Shown: positions 8,201 through 18,007 of the stretch, in pieces
Position numbering within the stretch: position 1 is the first letter of the stretch
Layout: each line of letters begins with the position of its first letter
Assembly: GCA_023435745.1 (NCBI GenBank)
Contig: JAEZMD010000001.1
Coordinates: 62,001-126,000, forward strand
DNA from: Bacillota bacterium
Lineage (GTDB): Bacteria; Bacillota; Clostridia; Acetivibrionales; DTU013
DNA length: 64,000 nt
Direction of reading: 5' to 3'
The notes under the pieces: generated by a model
Databases searched by the model: none
What the model was told of the DNA's origin: nothing
Seen by the model: only the letters and a program-made list of their open reading frames with translations
Made by a program: the position numbers and the translations under genes

Positions 8201-10036
8201 ATGAAAAACTCCTTCAGGGGACTTCTCAGAATATACAAGAACATGCCCATCAAAATCAAACTGATAGCGGTGTTGTTTGTTCAGGTTCTTGTACCATTGA
8301 TCCTGATTGGCTTTCTGAGCTATAAAAACTCAGAGAGCATCATAAAGGAGAATTCAACGGATTATTCAAGAGACATCCTGTACATGATCCAGTTAAGACT
8401 GAGCGATTATGTGAACAACCTTACTGAAATATCACAGAATCTACTTTATGAAGAAAAACTATATGATGCGCTCAAGAGCGGTTCAGGCAAAGAAGATCCG
8501 CTTATGCAGTTCGAATATGAAAACACGGTAAACAGCTATCTGAAGCTGGTGGTCATCACCAGGCCTGAGATCCGCTCCATTTGTGTATATTCCAATGATG
8601 GAAGGAGTTATTATCAGGACGATAATTCGAGAGAGGCAAGGAAAAAGGATGAGATTCCCTACCTTCAGATGATCGAAGAGGCCAGACGAAATAAAGGGAA
8701 GCCTTACCTGCACATTGTTTCGGAAAACGGGAAGGTCACGGATATTTATCTGGTGAGGCAGATCAACGACAGGGACGAATTCAAAGAGCTTGGACTGATG
8801 GTCATGCACATAAAGAAAGAAGTGCTTGACGAGGTATATCAAGGCCTTACAGGAAATCTAGAAAACATTATGATATTAACCTCCGATCTGGAACTGATCT
8901 CTACAAGGGACGAGAAGGATCTGGCTGTTTACGCACAAATCCTGTATGATAAGATCACCGGAGAGAGTGGAGAGGATGCGGATGAAAAATCAGGCTTGTT
9001 TGTGTCCTATCTCACTCAAAAGAATACAGGATGGAAAATCGCAGCATATATCACTCTGGATGAGTTGTACAAGGATGCCATTACTCTCAGGAGGAATATT
9101 GTCTTTCTGTGCATTATTGTGATAATGGTGCTCATTGCTCTGACGTTATTTATTGCCGTGGACTTCGTGAAGCCGATCAATAAGCTGGTTAACAGCATGA
9201 AAAAGGTGCAGGGAGGCGAGGACAATGTACAGATTCAGATTGACAGGGAGGATGAACTGGGCTTCCTCAACCGGGCCTTCAATGAAATGTCCGGCGAGAT
9301 CCATCACCTTGTCAACTGGGTCTACAGGGAGCAGCTGACCCGAAAGGAAGCTGAATTAAAAGCACTCCAGGCACAGATCAATCCGCATTTTCTTTTTAAC
9401 ACACTGGAGGCTATCAACTGGATGGCACAGCTCAACAACGTACCGGAAATAAGCAATACAGTATCCAATCTGTCCGACCTGATGGAGGCCAGTATCGGCA
9501 GGGATGACCGGCTCATTAGCATCAAGGAGGAATTTACCTATGCTGACAAGTATATTTCTCTACAGAAGAGGAGATTTGGAGATAGAATAAAATTAATTAA
9601 GAATGTAGATCCGCAGGTCAACAGCATAAAAATACCCCGGCTGCTGGTTCAGCCCCTGATAGAGAATGCCGTCTATCATGGCATTGAGCGCACAAGGGGA
9701 CAAGGGGTAATCAACCTTAATGCGATCAGGCAGGATCAAAATTTATTAATAGAAGTAATTGATAATGGCGCAGGAATGGAGCGTGAAGATCTGGAACAGC
9801 TGAACGGGAGACTCGCAATGGACTCTGACACATATTTTAAAACTCTCGGCAGCAAAAAGAACAGAAGTATCGGAATAGAAAATGTAAACAGAAGAATCAA
9901 GTTGTTTTATGGAGAGGCTTATGGATTAGTGATTGAAAGCGAGCTTGGGAAATTCACGAAGGCGGTTGTCTCAATTCCTTGTGAGACAAGTACAGAGAGC
10001 AGGGAGGGTTTCTATGTTCAAAGTTCTGATAATTGA
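8201..10036 (+). CDS. YesM-type sensor histidine kinase
   Basis: This is a membrane sensor kinase of the HPK8 (YesM/LytS-like) group that pairs with AraC-type regulators in carbohydrate control. It has 611 residues: TM1 about 20-42, an extracellular Cache-like sensor region (about 43-297), TM2 about 298-322, a HAMP domain (about 323-375), the histidine motif INPHFLFNTLEAI with phospho-acceptor His396, and an HATPase domain with N-box LIENAVYHG near 488 and DNGAGM near 521. ATG 8201 has GGAGG upstream. Its 3' end overlaps the response regulator by 23 bp, so the pair is translationally coupled. The upstream binding lipoprotein suggests that the extracellular domain reads a sugar-protein complex. 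Confidence 0.92.
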   Translation: MKNSFRGLLRIYKNMPIKIKLIAVLFVQVLVPLILIGFLSYKNSESIIKENSTDYSRDILYMIQLRLSDYVNNLTEISQNLLYEEKLYDALKSGSGKEDPLMQFEYENTVNSYLKLVVITRPEIRSICVYSNDGRSYYQDDNSREARKKDEIPYLQMIEEARRNKGKPYLHIVSENGKVTDIYLVRQINDRDEFKELGLMVMHIKKEVLDEVYQGLTGNLENIMILTSDLELISTRDEKDLAVYAQILYDKITGESGEDADEKSGLFVSYLTQKNTGWKIAAYITLDELYKDAITLRRNIVFLCIIVIMVLIALTLFIAVDFVKPINKLVNSMKKVQGGEDNVQIQIDREDELGFLNRAFNEMSGEIHHLVNWVYREQLTRKEAELKALQAQINPHFLFNTLEAINWMAQLNNVPEISNTVSNLSDLMEASIGRDDRLISIKEEFTYADKYISLQKRRFGDRIKLIKNVDPQVNSIKIPRLLVQPLIENAVYHGIERTRGQGVINLNAIRQDQNLLIEVIDNGAGMEREDLEQLNGRLAMDSDTYFKTLGSKKNRSIGIENVNRRIKLFYGEAYGLVIESELGKFTKAVVSIPCETSTESREGFYVQSSDN

Positions 10037-11630
10037 TGATGAACCGATCATACGCAAGGGGCTGAAAAATATTATCAACTGGAAAAGCTTCGAATGTGAG
10101 GTCTGCGGGGAAGCGTCGGATGGAATGGACGGCGGCGAGCTGATCCGCAAGCTTTTACCGGAAATCATTATTACAGACATTAAAATGCCTGAAGTAGATG
10201 GTCTATCCATGTTGCGCGATATTAAGAGCGTGGTGCCGGAGAGCAAGATAGTCATTCTGACCGGACACCGGGACTTTGATTACGTCCATGAGGCCTTAAA
10301 AATCGGAGCGTTTGATTTTCTGCTCAAGCCCTCAAAGATTGAAGAATTGACGTCCGTCATATCACGTGCGGTTAAGGAACTAAAATTCCGTAAGGACCGT
10401 ACGGAGGAGTTCGAGAAGCTTAACCAGCTCTTTACCCAAAACATATCTGTTCTGCGAGAAAAACTCCTTTATGACGTCATTTATGAAATCAATACGAATG
10501 AGGAGGATATTCTTCAGAAGCTGGAGCTGTTTAGAATTAGTTCAAAGAACTTTTATATGATGATTGTCCAGAATGATGCTGAGGACACGGAAAATAAAGA
10601 AATCAACCAATACGACAGGCATCTTTATCAATTTGGCATTATCAACACCTTCAACGAGGTGTTTGCCGACAGGTTTGAGGTTATCGAGGTCACATTGAAC
10701 AATATCGGCATAGCCTTCCTTGTCATACCGAAGGACACGAATGAAAGCGTTACCGGCTTGCTGGATAAAAAATGCGCTTATCTCCAGGACATCATTAATA
10801 ATTGCTTCGGGTTTACGATTACAATTGCCATCAGCTCAGAAGGAAAAGTGCTAACGGAGCTCCCGCAAAAATTCAGCGAGTGCAGGGAGGCGCTGGAACA
10901 CAAGTTTTACCTGGGCAGCAATTCGATCATATTCCACAGTGATGTGAGCACCTTCTTTAAATATGACGATCATTCAATTCTGGAGAAATTGCAGAAAGCG
11001 CTGATCGAAGGAATCAAATCGGGCAATGAGGATTCGGTGAAGGAAAGATTGCAGGATATCTATAGTTATTTAAAGAATATCGATCCCTCGAAAAAAGACT
11101 TTATTAAAAATTTCTATTGGAATACTATATCTTCTATTAATAACATCAGAATTACCCTCATGGCCGGAGAAGGGGATAAAAGGCTTGAATACAGCGAATT
11201 GAGCGGACTTTACGGCCTGATAGAAAAATGTGCCAATGCGGAGGAGCTCACTCTGCTGCTGGACGAGTCCGCACGCAGCGTCACACAAAAGGTTAACAGC
11301 TATAATACCAAGAGCATCAAGCTTGTGCTGCGCAAAGCTGTCGACTACCTGTATGCGCACTACAATGAGCAGATTACGTTGAACGAGGTCGCTGAACATG
11401 CCTTTGTCAGCACCTATTATATCAGCAGGATGTTCAAACGGGAGATGGGCAAGAATTTTGTTGATTTCCTGAACGAAATCCGGATTGAGAAAGCAAAGGA
11501 AATGCTCAAGGATGTCCGGTATAAAACATATGAGGTCGCGGAAAAGGTTGGGATCCCGGATGCGCATTACTTTTCCAGAATGTTCAAAAAATATGTTGGA
11601 ATGACCCCCTCTGAGTTCAGAGATCAATAG
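10014..11630 (+). CDS. YesN-type response regulator, REC plus AraC HTH
   Basis: This is the transcription factor partner of the YesM-type kinase. It has 538 residues: an N-terminal receiver domain with acidic pair Asp8/Asp9, phospho-acceptor Asp55 (TDIKMPEVDG) and the conserved Lys in LLKPSK near 106; a long middle region (about 140-420) of the kind found in YesN proteins; and a C-terminal AraC-type double helix-turn-helix (about 435-538) ending FKKYVGMTPSEFRDQ. I chose ATG 10014, since AGGGAGG precedes it and translation opens directly with the receiver strand FKVLIIDDEP; a longer frame from 9933 runs through kinase codons. Likely targets are the adjacent transporter and cellobiose phosphorylase genes. 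Confidence 0.93.
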   Translation: MFKVLIIDDEPIIRKGLKNIINWKSFECEVCGEASDGMDGGELIRKLLPEIIITDIKMPEVDGLSMLRDIKSVVPESKIVILTGHRDFDYVHEALKIGAFDFLLKPSKIEELTSVISRAVKELKFRKDRTEEFEKLNQLFTQNISVLREKLLYDVIYEINTNEEDILQKLELFRISSKNFYMMIVQNDAEDTENKEINQYDRHLYQFGIINTFNEVFADRFEVIEVTLNNIGIAFLVIPKDTNESVTGLLDKKCAYLQDIINNCFGFTITIAISSEGKVLTELPQKFSECREALEHKFYLGSNSIIFHSDVSTFFKYDDHSILEKLQKALIEGIKSGNEDSVKERLQDIYSYLKNIDPSKKDFIKNFYWNTISSINNIRITLMAGEGDKRLEYSELSGLYGLIEKCANAEELTLLLDESARSVTQKVNSYNTKSIKLVLRKAVDYLYAHYNEQITLNEVAEHAFVSTYYISRMFKREMGKNFVDFLNEIRIEKAKEMLKDVRYKTYEVAEKVGIPDAHYFSRMFKKYVGMTPSEFRDQ

Positions 11631-11751
11631 CGTTTCAGTACCATAACCGATAGCTTGTCAACCTAAGGTGGAGTATCTTGTTGCATTATTTTGCCTATCA
11701 CGCCGGGCAAGTATGTGCACAATTATGCAATTCACTCTATTCATCAAATTG

Positions 11752-11792
11752 TATAATTTCTGTAACATTAATGTGTAACCTACCACATTAAT
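11752..11792 (+). promoter_or_regulatory. -10 element and 9-bp inverted-repeat operator before the sugar transporter
   Basis: TATAAT at 11752-11757 (no good -35) is followed by ATTAATGTG (11767-11775) / CACATTAAT (11784-11792), a perfect 9-bp inverted repeat with an 8-nt spacer, 21 bp before the permease start. Position just after the promoter suggests a binding site for a sugar regulator; the identity of that regulator is not evident. Confidence 0.5.
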
Positions 11793-11813
11793 TGTCAAAG
11801 GTGTGATAATTCA

Positions 11814-12791
11814 ATGGATTTAGCTACGGTTCCAGGTAATCCGGCAATAAAAAAGAAAAAGAAAATGGGCTTCCTGCACGAGCTAAGGATACATTGGCCT
11901 CTTTTTATGATGCTGGCTCCGGGCGCAATAGTATTGATCATCAATAACTATATCCCTATGTTCGGTATTGTTATTGCCTTCAAGAGATACCGTTTTCATG
12001 GGAGCTTCTTTAAAAGCCTTGTTATGAGCGAATGGGTTGGATTTAAAAATTTCGAGTTCTTCATTAAAACGCCTTATGCATGGCAAATGACACGCAATAC
12101 ACTTTTGTATAATTTCGTATTCATTATTCTTGGACTAATCATTCCGGTTTTTTGTGCAATTGCTTTGACAGAATTAAGAAACAAGAGGCTGTCAAAGGTT
12201 TATCAGAGTGTTGTATTCTTGCCTTATTTCCTTTCATGGATCATTGTCAGCTATCTTGCTTATTCATTTCTGAGTATTGAAAATGGCTTTATTAATAAAA
12301 GTATATTGGCGCCCTTGGGAATAGCACCGGTTGAATGGTACAGCGAACCGAAATATTGGCCGTTTATCATAGTCTTATTCCAACTATGGAAATACACCGG
12401 CTACAATATTGTGGTTTATCTTGCGGCTATAACCGGGATTGATCCGGAGTATTACGAAGCGGCTCAAATAGACGGCGCAACAAAATGGCAGCAGATCAGA
12501 CACATTACCATACCAATGCTGCAGACGCTGATGATTATACTCACCCTGCTTGCGGTAGGCAGAATATTCAATGCTGACTTCGGCCTGTTTTATAACGTGC
12601 CGAGGAACAGCGGTTCGCTGCAGTCTGCTACCCAGGTTATCGATACCTATGTTTATGCGGCTCTGAGAAACACCAACGATATTGGAATGGCTTCGGCTGC
12701 CGGTACTTATCAAGCTATCGTCGGGTGTATCACGGTATTTACGGCAAACCTGATCGTCAGGAAAATCAACAATGAAAGCGCATTGTTCTAA
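11814..12791 (+). CDS. sugar ABC transporter permease, LplB/YteP type
   Basis: This is the first inner-membrane permease of a CUT1-type carbohydrate importer. It has 325 residues with six predicted membrane spans and the cytoplasmic EAA loop EAAQIDGATKWQQIRHITIP (about 218-237), which docks the shared ATPase. The N-terminus carries a lysine-rich cytoplasmic tail before the first span. Start ATG 11814 has AAAGGTG upstream. It is followed after 26 bp by the partner permease and then the binding protein, the usual LplB-YtcP-LplA order. No ATPase gene is in the window, as is normal for this group, which borrows an MsmK/UgpC-type ATPase. Substrate is inferred to be an oligosaccharide, possibly cellodextrin, from the neighbouring cellobiose phosphorylase. 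Confidence 0.92.
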   Translation: MDLATVPGNPAIKKKKKMGFLHELRIHWPLFMMLAPGAIVLIINNYIPMFGIVIAFKRYRFHGSFFKSLVMSEWVGFKNFEFFIKTPYAWQMTRNTLLYNFVFIILGLIIPVFCAIALTELRNKRLSKVYQSVVFLPYFLSWIIVSYLAYSFLSIENGFINKSILAPLGIAPVEWYSEPKYWPFIIVLFQLWKYTGYNIVVYLAAITGIDPEYYEAAQIDGATKWQQIRHITIPMLQTLMIILTLLAVGRIFNADFGLFYNVPRNSGSLQSATQVIDTYVYAALRNTNDIGMASAAGTYQAIVGCITVFTANLIVRKINNESALF

Positions 12792-12817
12792 TACAGTCAG
12801 TTTACTTGGAGGATATT

Positions 12818-13735
12818 ATGTCGAGTCTGGTGTTTAGAAAAAGAAGACAAAATGTAATAAGCAATGGATCGAACATCCTTTTAAATGTAGTGTTTATTAT
12901 TGTATCTGTCTGTTGCGTAGCACCGCTGCTGCTGGTCATCGCTATTTCTGTATCGGATGAAGCGGCTATCAGAGCGAATGGATATCAGTTCTGGCCGCAA
13001 GCATTCAGCTCCAAAGGATATGATTATTTAATGACTGCAGGGGATGCGATCTGGAGAGCTTACGGAGTTTCGGTCTTAGTAACAATAGTTGGTACGTTTT
13101 TAAGCCTGGCGGTCATCACAATGTATGCCTACCCGCTTTCAAGAAGCGCTTTCAAATATCGGAGTCAGTTTTCATTTTTTGCATTCTTCACCATGATATT
13201 CGGAGGCGGTCTTGTGCCCTGGTACATTGTTTACACTCAACTGATTCCCATTAAGAACACACTCTGGATCATGATAGTGCCATACCTGATGAACACATGG
13301 TACATGATGATTATGCGAACTTTCTATAAGACCACCGTACCGGAATCAATCATAGAGTCGGCCAGAATAGACGGCGCAGGTGAATTCAGGACATACTTTG
13401 TCATTGTTTTACCGCTTTGTAAAGCCGGTCTTGCAACCGTGGGGCTTTTCTGCACGCTATCTTACTGGAACGATTTTTATCTCCCGTTAGTCTTCGTAAC
13501 CAATAACAAGAACTTCAACATCCAATACCTGATGTACCAGACATTGATCGCCGTTCAGAATTTAATGAATTCGAGTAATCAGATTTCCAATTCGAACCAG
13601 ATTCTGGCAAATCTGCCGGCCGAGAGTGTCAGAATGGCTATCGCGGTCATTTCTATCGGCCCGATCGTGCTGGCATACCCCTTCTTCCAGAAGTATTTTG
13701 TGAAGGGACTGACAATCGGAGCAGTAAAAGGGTGA
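12818..13735 (+). CDS. sugar ABC transporter permease, YtcP/LplC type
   Basis: This is the second permease of the importer, forming a heterodimer with the product of the preceding gene. It has 305 residues, six predicted spans and the EAA loop ESARIDGAGEFRTYFVIVLP (about 185-204). I chose ATG 12818 because GGAGGA ends five bases before it; a TTG at 12806 in the same frame overlaps that ribosome site. It ends with the conserved YPFFQKYFVKGLTIGAVKG-like tail of this family. It lies 26 bp after its partner and 74 bp before the binding protein. Confidence 0.92.
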   Translation: MSSLVFRKRRQNVISNGSNILLNVVFIIVSVCCVAPLLLVIAISVSDEAAIRANGYQFWPQAFSSKGYDYLMTAGDAIWRAYGVSVLVTIVGTFLSLAVITMYAYPLSRSAFKYRSQFSFFAFFTMIFGGGLVPWYIVYTQLIPIKNTLWIMIVPYLMNTWYMMIMRTFYKTTVPESIIESARIDGAGEFRTYFVIVLPLCKAGLATVGLFCTLSYWNDFYLPLVFVTNNKNFNIQYLMYQTLIAVQNLMNSSNQISNSNQILANLPAESVRMAIAVISIGPIVLAYPFFQKYFVKGLTIGAVKG

Positions 13736-13809
13736 TTCCGCCGGTTTGGCTTGATAGGGCCGGCCTGGCGATCATATAAAAATCTATATTATTTAGGAGG
13801 TATTTTTCT

Positions 13810-15357
13810 ATGCGCAGTATGAAAAAGTATTTGTGCCTGGTGCTCGTGTTGGTGTTTGCGCTCTCTATGACCCTTACCGGTTGCGGGGATAAAACTGCTG
13901 ACACACCCGACACTCCCGCGCCGGCGACTAAAGATGCTCCGGCAGCAGAGAAAACTGCTGAAGAGCCTGCAGCTTCCACAGTTCCTGCCGATACAGTTGA
14001 ACTCACAATGACTCTGGTTGGTAACAAACAGGAAACTGACACCGATCTCGTTATGGAAGAAATCAACAAATATCTGGCTGATAAGCTCAACATCAAGTTG
14101 AACCTCCAGGTGTTTGGCTGGGGTGATCCCTATGAACAGAAAGTCAACACGATGCTGTCCTCCGGCGAACCCTTCGATATTTGCTTCACTGCAAACTGGG
14201 CGGCTAACTACTATAAGAATGCAGCAGCAGGTTACTTCCTGAAATTGAATGATTACCTGACAAAATATCCGGCAATTTACGAAGTTGCAGGCAAGGACTT
14301 CGTAAACGGTTCAGCTCTTGAGGGTGTGAATTATGCTGTTCCGACACATAAGGAAACTGTACACAACTGGGGTTACCTGCTTCAAAAGTCAATTGTTGAA
14401 AAATATGGGATTGACATTTCAACCATTAAGACGATGGAGGACCTGGAACCCTGGTTCGAAAAAGTAAAAGGTGATCTCACTCCGCTGCTTATTGTTGGTG
14501 GTGACTCTCCGTTCCAGTTCCTGGATTGGGATAGAATCAGTGATGATAACGTACCCGGCGCTCTGTATCCGGACAACAGGGACAATACCATCATCAACCA
14601 CTTCATGGCTCCTGAATCAATAGATATGTACAAAAAACTTCGTGATTATTACAAGAAGGGCTATATAGCTTCTGATGCGGCAACAATGGAAAATACAGCT
14701 GAACAGATGAAGACCGCAAAGTACTTTGCAGTCGAATCATCCCTGAAGCCCGGAAAAGATGCAGAGATGACCGGCAGTACAGGTGTTGAGTGGGTGCAGG
14801 TTGATATTACAAAGCCTGTTATGTCCAACCGTGAAACTACCGGCGCTATGCTAGCTATCCCTGCAGCCAGTAAGAATCCAGAAAGAGCATTCCAGTTCAT
14901 AGAAATGCTTTACACGGATGATACGCTCAGAAACCTGCTTAACTTCGGTATCAAAGAAACTCATTACAAAGTAAATGCCGACGGCAGAATTACTCAGACT
15001 CAGGAGGGCCTTGACAGATATAACATGGGTCCCGGCTGGAGATATGGCGATCAGTTCAAGGATCTCCTTCTTGACAATGAAGATCCTGACAAATGGATTG
15101 AGTTTGGTAAATACAATGAAGCAGGTCTTGTTATGAACAGCCTTGGATTTGTATTCAGTGATGTGAATGTCAGCACAGAATCTTCGGCATGTAAGACTGT
15201 ATATGGCACATATTACAAAGAACTGCTTTGCGGCGCAGTTGATGTAGACCCGACCATCGCGAAGTATGAATCCGAACTGAAGGCTTCCGGTGTTGATGCC
15301 CTTATTGCAGAGATGCAGACACAGTATGACGCATGGAGAGCGAAGGTCGGTAAATAG
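13810..15357 (+). CDS. extracellular oligosaccharide-binding lipoprotein, LplA type
   Basis: This is the substrate-binding lipoprotein of the adjacent permease pair. It has 515 residues with a lipoprotein signal (about 1-24, lipobox LTGC, lipidated Cys25), then an Ala/Pro/Thr-rich linker (about 30-60) tethering the two-lobe family 1 binding domain. The length is typical of LplA-type proteins, which are larger than the usual 430 residues. AGGAGG lies 9 bases before ATG 13810. Codon use in this gene looks more biased than in neighbours (for example many CTG and AAG), consistent with high expression. A GC-rich hairpin follows at 15390-15416. Confidence 0.92.
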   Translation: MRSMKKYLCLVLVLVFALSMTLTGCGDKTADTPDTPAPATKDAPAAEKTAEEPAASTVPADTVELTMTLVGNKQETDTDLVMEEINKYLADKLNIKLNLQVFGWGDPYEQKVNTMLSSGEPFDICFTANWAANYYKNAAAGYFLKLNDYLTKYPAIYEVAGKDFVNGSALEGVNYAVPTHKETVHNWGYLLQKSIVEKYGIDISTIKTMEDLEPWFEKVKGDLTPLLIVGGDSPFQFLDWDRISDDNVPGALYPDNRDNTIINHFMAPESIDMYKKLRDYYKKGYIASDAATMENTAEQMKTAKYFAVESSLKPGKDAEMTGSTGVEWVQVDITKPVMSNRETTGAMLAIPAASKNPERAFQFIEMLYTDDTLRNLLNFGIKETHYKVNADGRITQTQEGLDRYNMGPGWRYGDQFKDLLLDNEDPDKWIEFGKYNEAGLVMNSLGFVFSDVNVSTESSACKTVYGTYYKELLCGAVDVDPTIAKYESELKASGVDALIAEMQTQYDAWRAKVGK

Positions 15358-15389
15358 TAAGAAATGTAGTTTCAAGCGCATATTTCAGG

Positions 15390-15416
15390 CAGGGGTGGGA
15401 TAATATCCTACCCCTG
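15390..15416 (+). terminator. stable hairpin after the transporter operon
   Basis: CAGGGGTGGGA (15390-15400) pairs with TCCTACCCCTG (15406-15416), 11 bp with one G-T pair. It has no clear T-run, so it could be a 3'-end stabiliser rather than a full terminator. Confidence 0.5.
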
Positions 15417-15451
15417 CTGAATTTAATTAAAAATTTGCTAAACATAATCCC

Positions 15452-15480
15452 TTGCGAAAACTGAGCGATAATGGTAGTAT
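15452..15480 (+). promoter_or_regulatory. promoter of cellobiose phosphorylase gene
   Basis: TTGCGA (15452-15457), 17-bp spacer, TAGTAT (15475-15480), with an extended -10 TGG before it; a GGAGG site and the ATG follow within 25 bp. Confidence 0.6.
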
Positions 15481-15504
15481 AAGTAAAAAAAGCGGAGGTT
15501 ATAT

Positions 15505-17943
15505 ATGAAATACGGTTATTTTGATGATGCAAACAGAGAGTATGTCATTACAACGCCGGAAACGCCTAGTCCCTGGATAAACTATTCCGGAAATCAGGAT
15601 TTTTTTTCACTCATATCAAATACGGCAGGCGGTTATTGCTTTTATAAAGACGCCCGGCTAAGACGAATCACAAGATACCGATATAACAGTGTGCCGATCG
15701 ATAACGGCGGAAGATACTTTTATATACGTGATTATAATGGTGATTTCTGGTCGCCCGGATGGGCTCCGGTCAAGAGAACGCTGGACAAATATGTATGCAG
15801 ACATGGGCTTGGATATACGCGCATAACCGGCGAAAGAGGCGGGATTGCGGCAGATGTGCTGTTTTTCGTACCGCAGAATTTCAACGGCGAAGTACAGAAG
15901 GTTGTGATCAGCAATACAAGCGGAACAGAAAAGAAGCTGACGCTGTTCTCATTTGTGGAATGGTGCCTGTGGAATGCCTATGATGACATGACCAATTTCC
16001 AGAGGAACTTTAGTACGGGTGAGATTGAACTGGATAACAACACTATTTATCATAAAACCGAGTACAGAGAAAGACGCAGCCATTATGCTTTCTACTCTGT
16101 AAACACGGATATAACCGGCTTTGATACCGACCGTCATACCTTTGTCGGTCAATATAACGGATTTGACGCCCCACAGGCAGTTGTTAACGGAAAATCCGGA
16201 AATTCCATAGCGGATGGTTGGTCGCCTGTTGCGTCCCATAGCTTTGACATCAATTTGCAGCCGGGAGAAAGCAGGGAGTTTGTGTTCCTGCTGGGGTATG
16301 CTGAAAATGCGGATGACCAGAAATGGGAGGCGCCCGGCGTCATCAATAAGAAAAATGCTAAAGAGATGATCGAAAGGTTCTCCTCGGTACAACAGGTAGA
16401 GGAAGCTTTTGTTGAATTGAAGGATTACTGGAGCGGACTTCTTTCGAAATATACAGTCAAGAGTCATGATGAAAAGCTTAACCGGATGGTTAACATATGG
16501 AATCAGTATCAGTGTATGGTCACATTTAACATGTCCAGAAGCGCCTCCTATTTTGAATCCGGAATTGGGCGCGGAATGGGCTTCAGAGACTCCAATCAGG
16601 ATATCCTTGGCTTTGTACATCAAATCCCATACAGAGCTAAGGAGAGAATACTTGACCTGGCGGCCACACAGTTGGAGGATGGAGGCGCGTACCACCAGTA
16701 CCAGCCTTTGACGAAAAAGGGAAACAACGAGATCGGCGGGAACTTTAATGACGATCCGCTATGGCTCATTGCTTCCACTGCCGCATACATCAAAGAAACA
16801 GGGGATTTTGACATCCTCGAGGAGCAGGTGCCATTTGACAATGATCCTGCAAAAGCTGCCAGCATGTTTGAACATCTTCGCAGGTCGTTCTATCATGTTG
16901 TCAACAATCTCGGACCGCATGGACTTCCGCTCATTGGCAGGGCAGACTGGAACGACTGTCTGAACCTCAACTGTTTTTCCACTGAGCCCGATGAGTCGTA
17001 TCAGACCACTACAAGCAAGGATGGCAAGGTTGCCGAGTCCGTCCTCATCGCAGGTATGTTCGTATTCATCGGCAATGATTTTGTCAAGATCTGCGAGAAC
17101 ATAGGACTGTATGATGAAGCAAAAGCCGCCAAAGCGCATATTCTTAAGATGAAGGATACCGTTATGAAGCATGGCTATGACGGGGAATGGTTCCTGCGTG
17201 CTTATGATGACTTCGGCGCCAAGATTGGCAGCAAGGAAAATGAGGAAGGCAAGATATACATAGAAACACAGGGCTTCTGCTCTATGGCACAGATCGGAAT
17301 GGAGAGCGGCGCCGCAGAGAAAGCGCTGGATTCGGCCTGGAAGTATCTGGGGACCAGGCATGGATTAGTCCTTCTGAATCCCGCTTATACAAGGTATCAT
17401 GTGGAGTTGGGCGAAATTTCATCCTACCCGCCGGGATATAAAGAGAACGCTGCAATATTCTGCCACAATAATCCGTGGATCATGTGCGCCGAGGCGACAA
17501 TCGGAAGGGGAGACAAGGCGTTTGAATGCTATTCTGCGATCGCTCCCGCATACAGAGAGGAAATCAGCGACCTTCACCGGATGGAGCCCTATGTTTACTC
17601 GCAGATGATCGCAGGCAAGGATGCAAAAAGGCATGGTGAAGCTAAGAACTCATGGCTGACAGGTACTGCCGCATGGAACTTTGTCGCGGTCTCTCAGTTC
17701 ATTCTGGGAATCAAGCCGGATTATCACGGCCTCGCAATAGACCCGTGCATCCCGAAAGACTGGGATGGATTCAGTATCACCAGAAGCTTCAGAGGGGCGG
17801 TTTATGACATTACCATTTCCAATCCGCAGCATGTATCAAAGGGCATCAGGCTCCTCACAATCGATGGTAATGAATTCATCGGCAACATCCTGCCGATCTT
17901 TGGAGACGGCAAGGTTCACAAAGTAGATGTGATCATGGGATAA
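15505..17943 (+). CDS. cbp: cellobiose phosphorylase (GH94)
   Basis: This cytoplasmic enzyme splits cellobiose with phosphate into glucose 1-phosphate and glucose, saving ATP in cellulose degraders. The 812-residue length matches clostridial cellobiose phosphorylase (about 811). The N-terminus (MKYGYFDDANREYV) and many segments (NTAGGYCFY, RSASYFESGIGRGMGFRDSNQD, KRHGEAKNSWLTGTA) are those of that enzyme rather than of cellodextrin or chitobiose phosphorylases. The catalytic segment GRADWNDCLN places Asp484, the second Asp of DWND, at the general-acid position. GGAGG precedes ATG 15505. The gene has its own promoter directly downstream of the oligosaccharide importer and ends in a strong terminator, fitting uptake and phosphorolysis of cellobiose. 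Substrate specificity is inferred from family resemblance. Confidence 0.95.
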   Translation: MKYGYFDDANREYVITTPETPSPWINYSGNQDFFSLISNTAGGYCFYKDARLRRITRYRYNSVPIDNGGRYFYIRDYNGDFWSPGWAPVKRTLDKYVCRHGLGYTRITGERGGIAADVLFFVPQNFNGEVQKVVISNTSGTEKKLTLFSFVEWCLWNAYDDMTNFQRNFSTGEIELDNNTIYHKTEYRERRSHYAFYSVNTDITGFDTDRHTFVGQYNGFDAPQAVVNGKSGNSIADGWSPVASHSFDINLQPGESREFVFLLGYAENADDQKWEAPGVINKKNAKEMIERFSSVQQVEEAFVELKDYWSGLLSKYTVKSHDEKLNRMVNIWNQYQCMVTFNMSRSASYFESGIGRGMGFRDSNQDILGFVHQIPYRAKERILDLAATQLEDGGAYHQYQPLTKKGNNEIGGNFNDDPLWLIASTAAYIKETGDFDILEEQVPFDNDPAKAASMFEHLRRSFYHVVNNLGPHGLPLIGRADWNDCLNLNCFSTEPDESYQTTTSKDGKVAESVLIAGMFVFIGNDFVKICENIGLYDEAKAAKAHILKMKDTVMKHGYDGEWFLRAYDDFGAKIGSKENEEGKIYIETQGFCSMAQIGMESGAAEKALDSAWKYLGTRHGLVLLNPAYTRYHVELGEISSYPPGYKENAAIFCHNNPWIMCAEATIGRGDKAFECYSAIAPAYREEISDLHRMEPYVYSQMIAGKDAKRHGEAKNSWLTGTAAWNFVAVSQFILGIKPDYHGLAIDPCIPKDWDGFSITRSFRGAVYDITISNPQHVSKGIRLLTIDGNEFIGNILPIFGDGKVHKVDVIMG

Positions 17944-17972
17944 ATCGAATAGAATTAAAAAGAACCTAAAAG

Positions 17973-18004
17973 AACGGGGGAGTCATCGGCCTCCGTTTTT
18001 TTAT
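17973..18004 (+). terminator. rho-independent terminator of cbp
   Basis: AACGGGGG (17973-17980) pairs with CCTCCGTT (17990-17997), followed by an uninterrupted T-run. Confidence 0.85.
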
Positions 18005-18007
18005 TAG

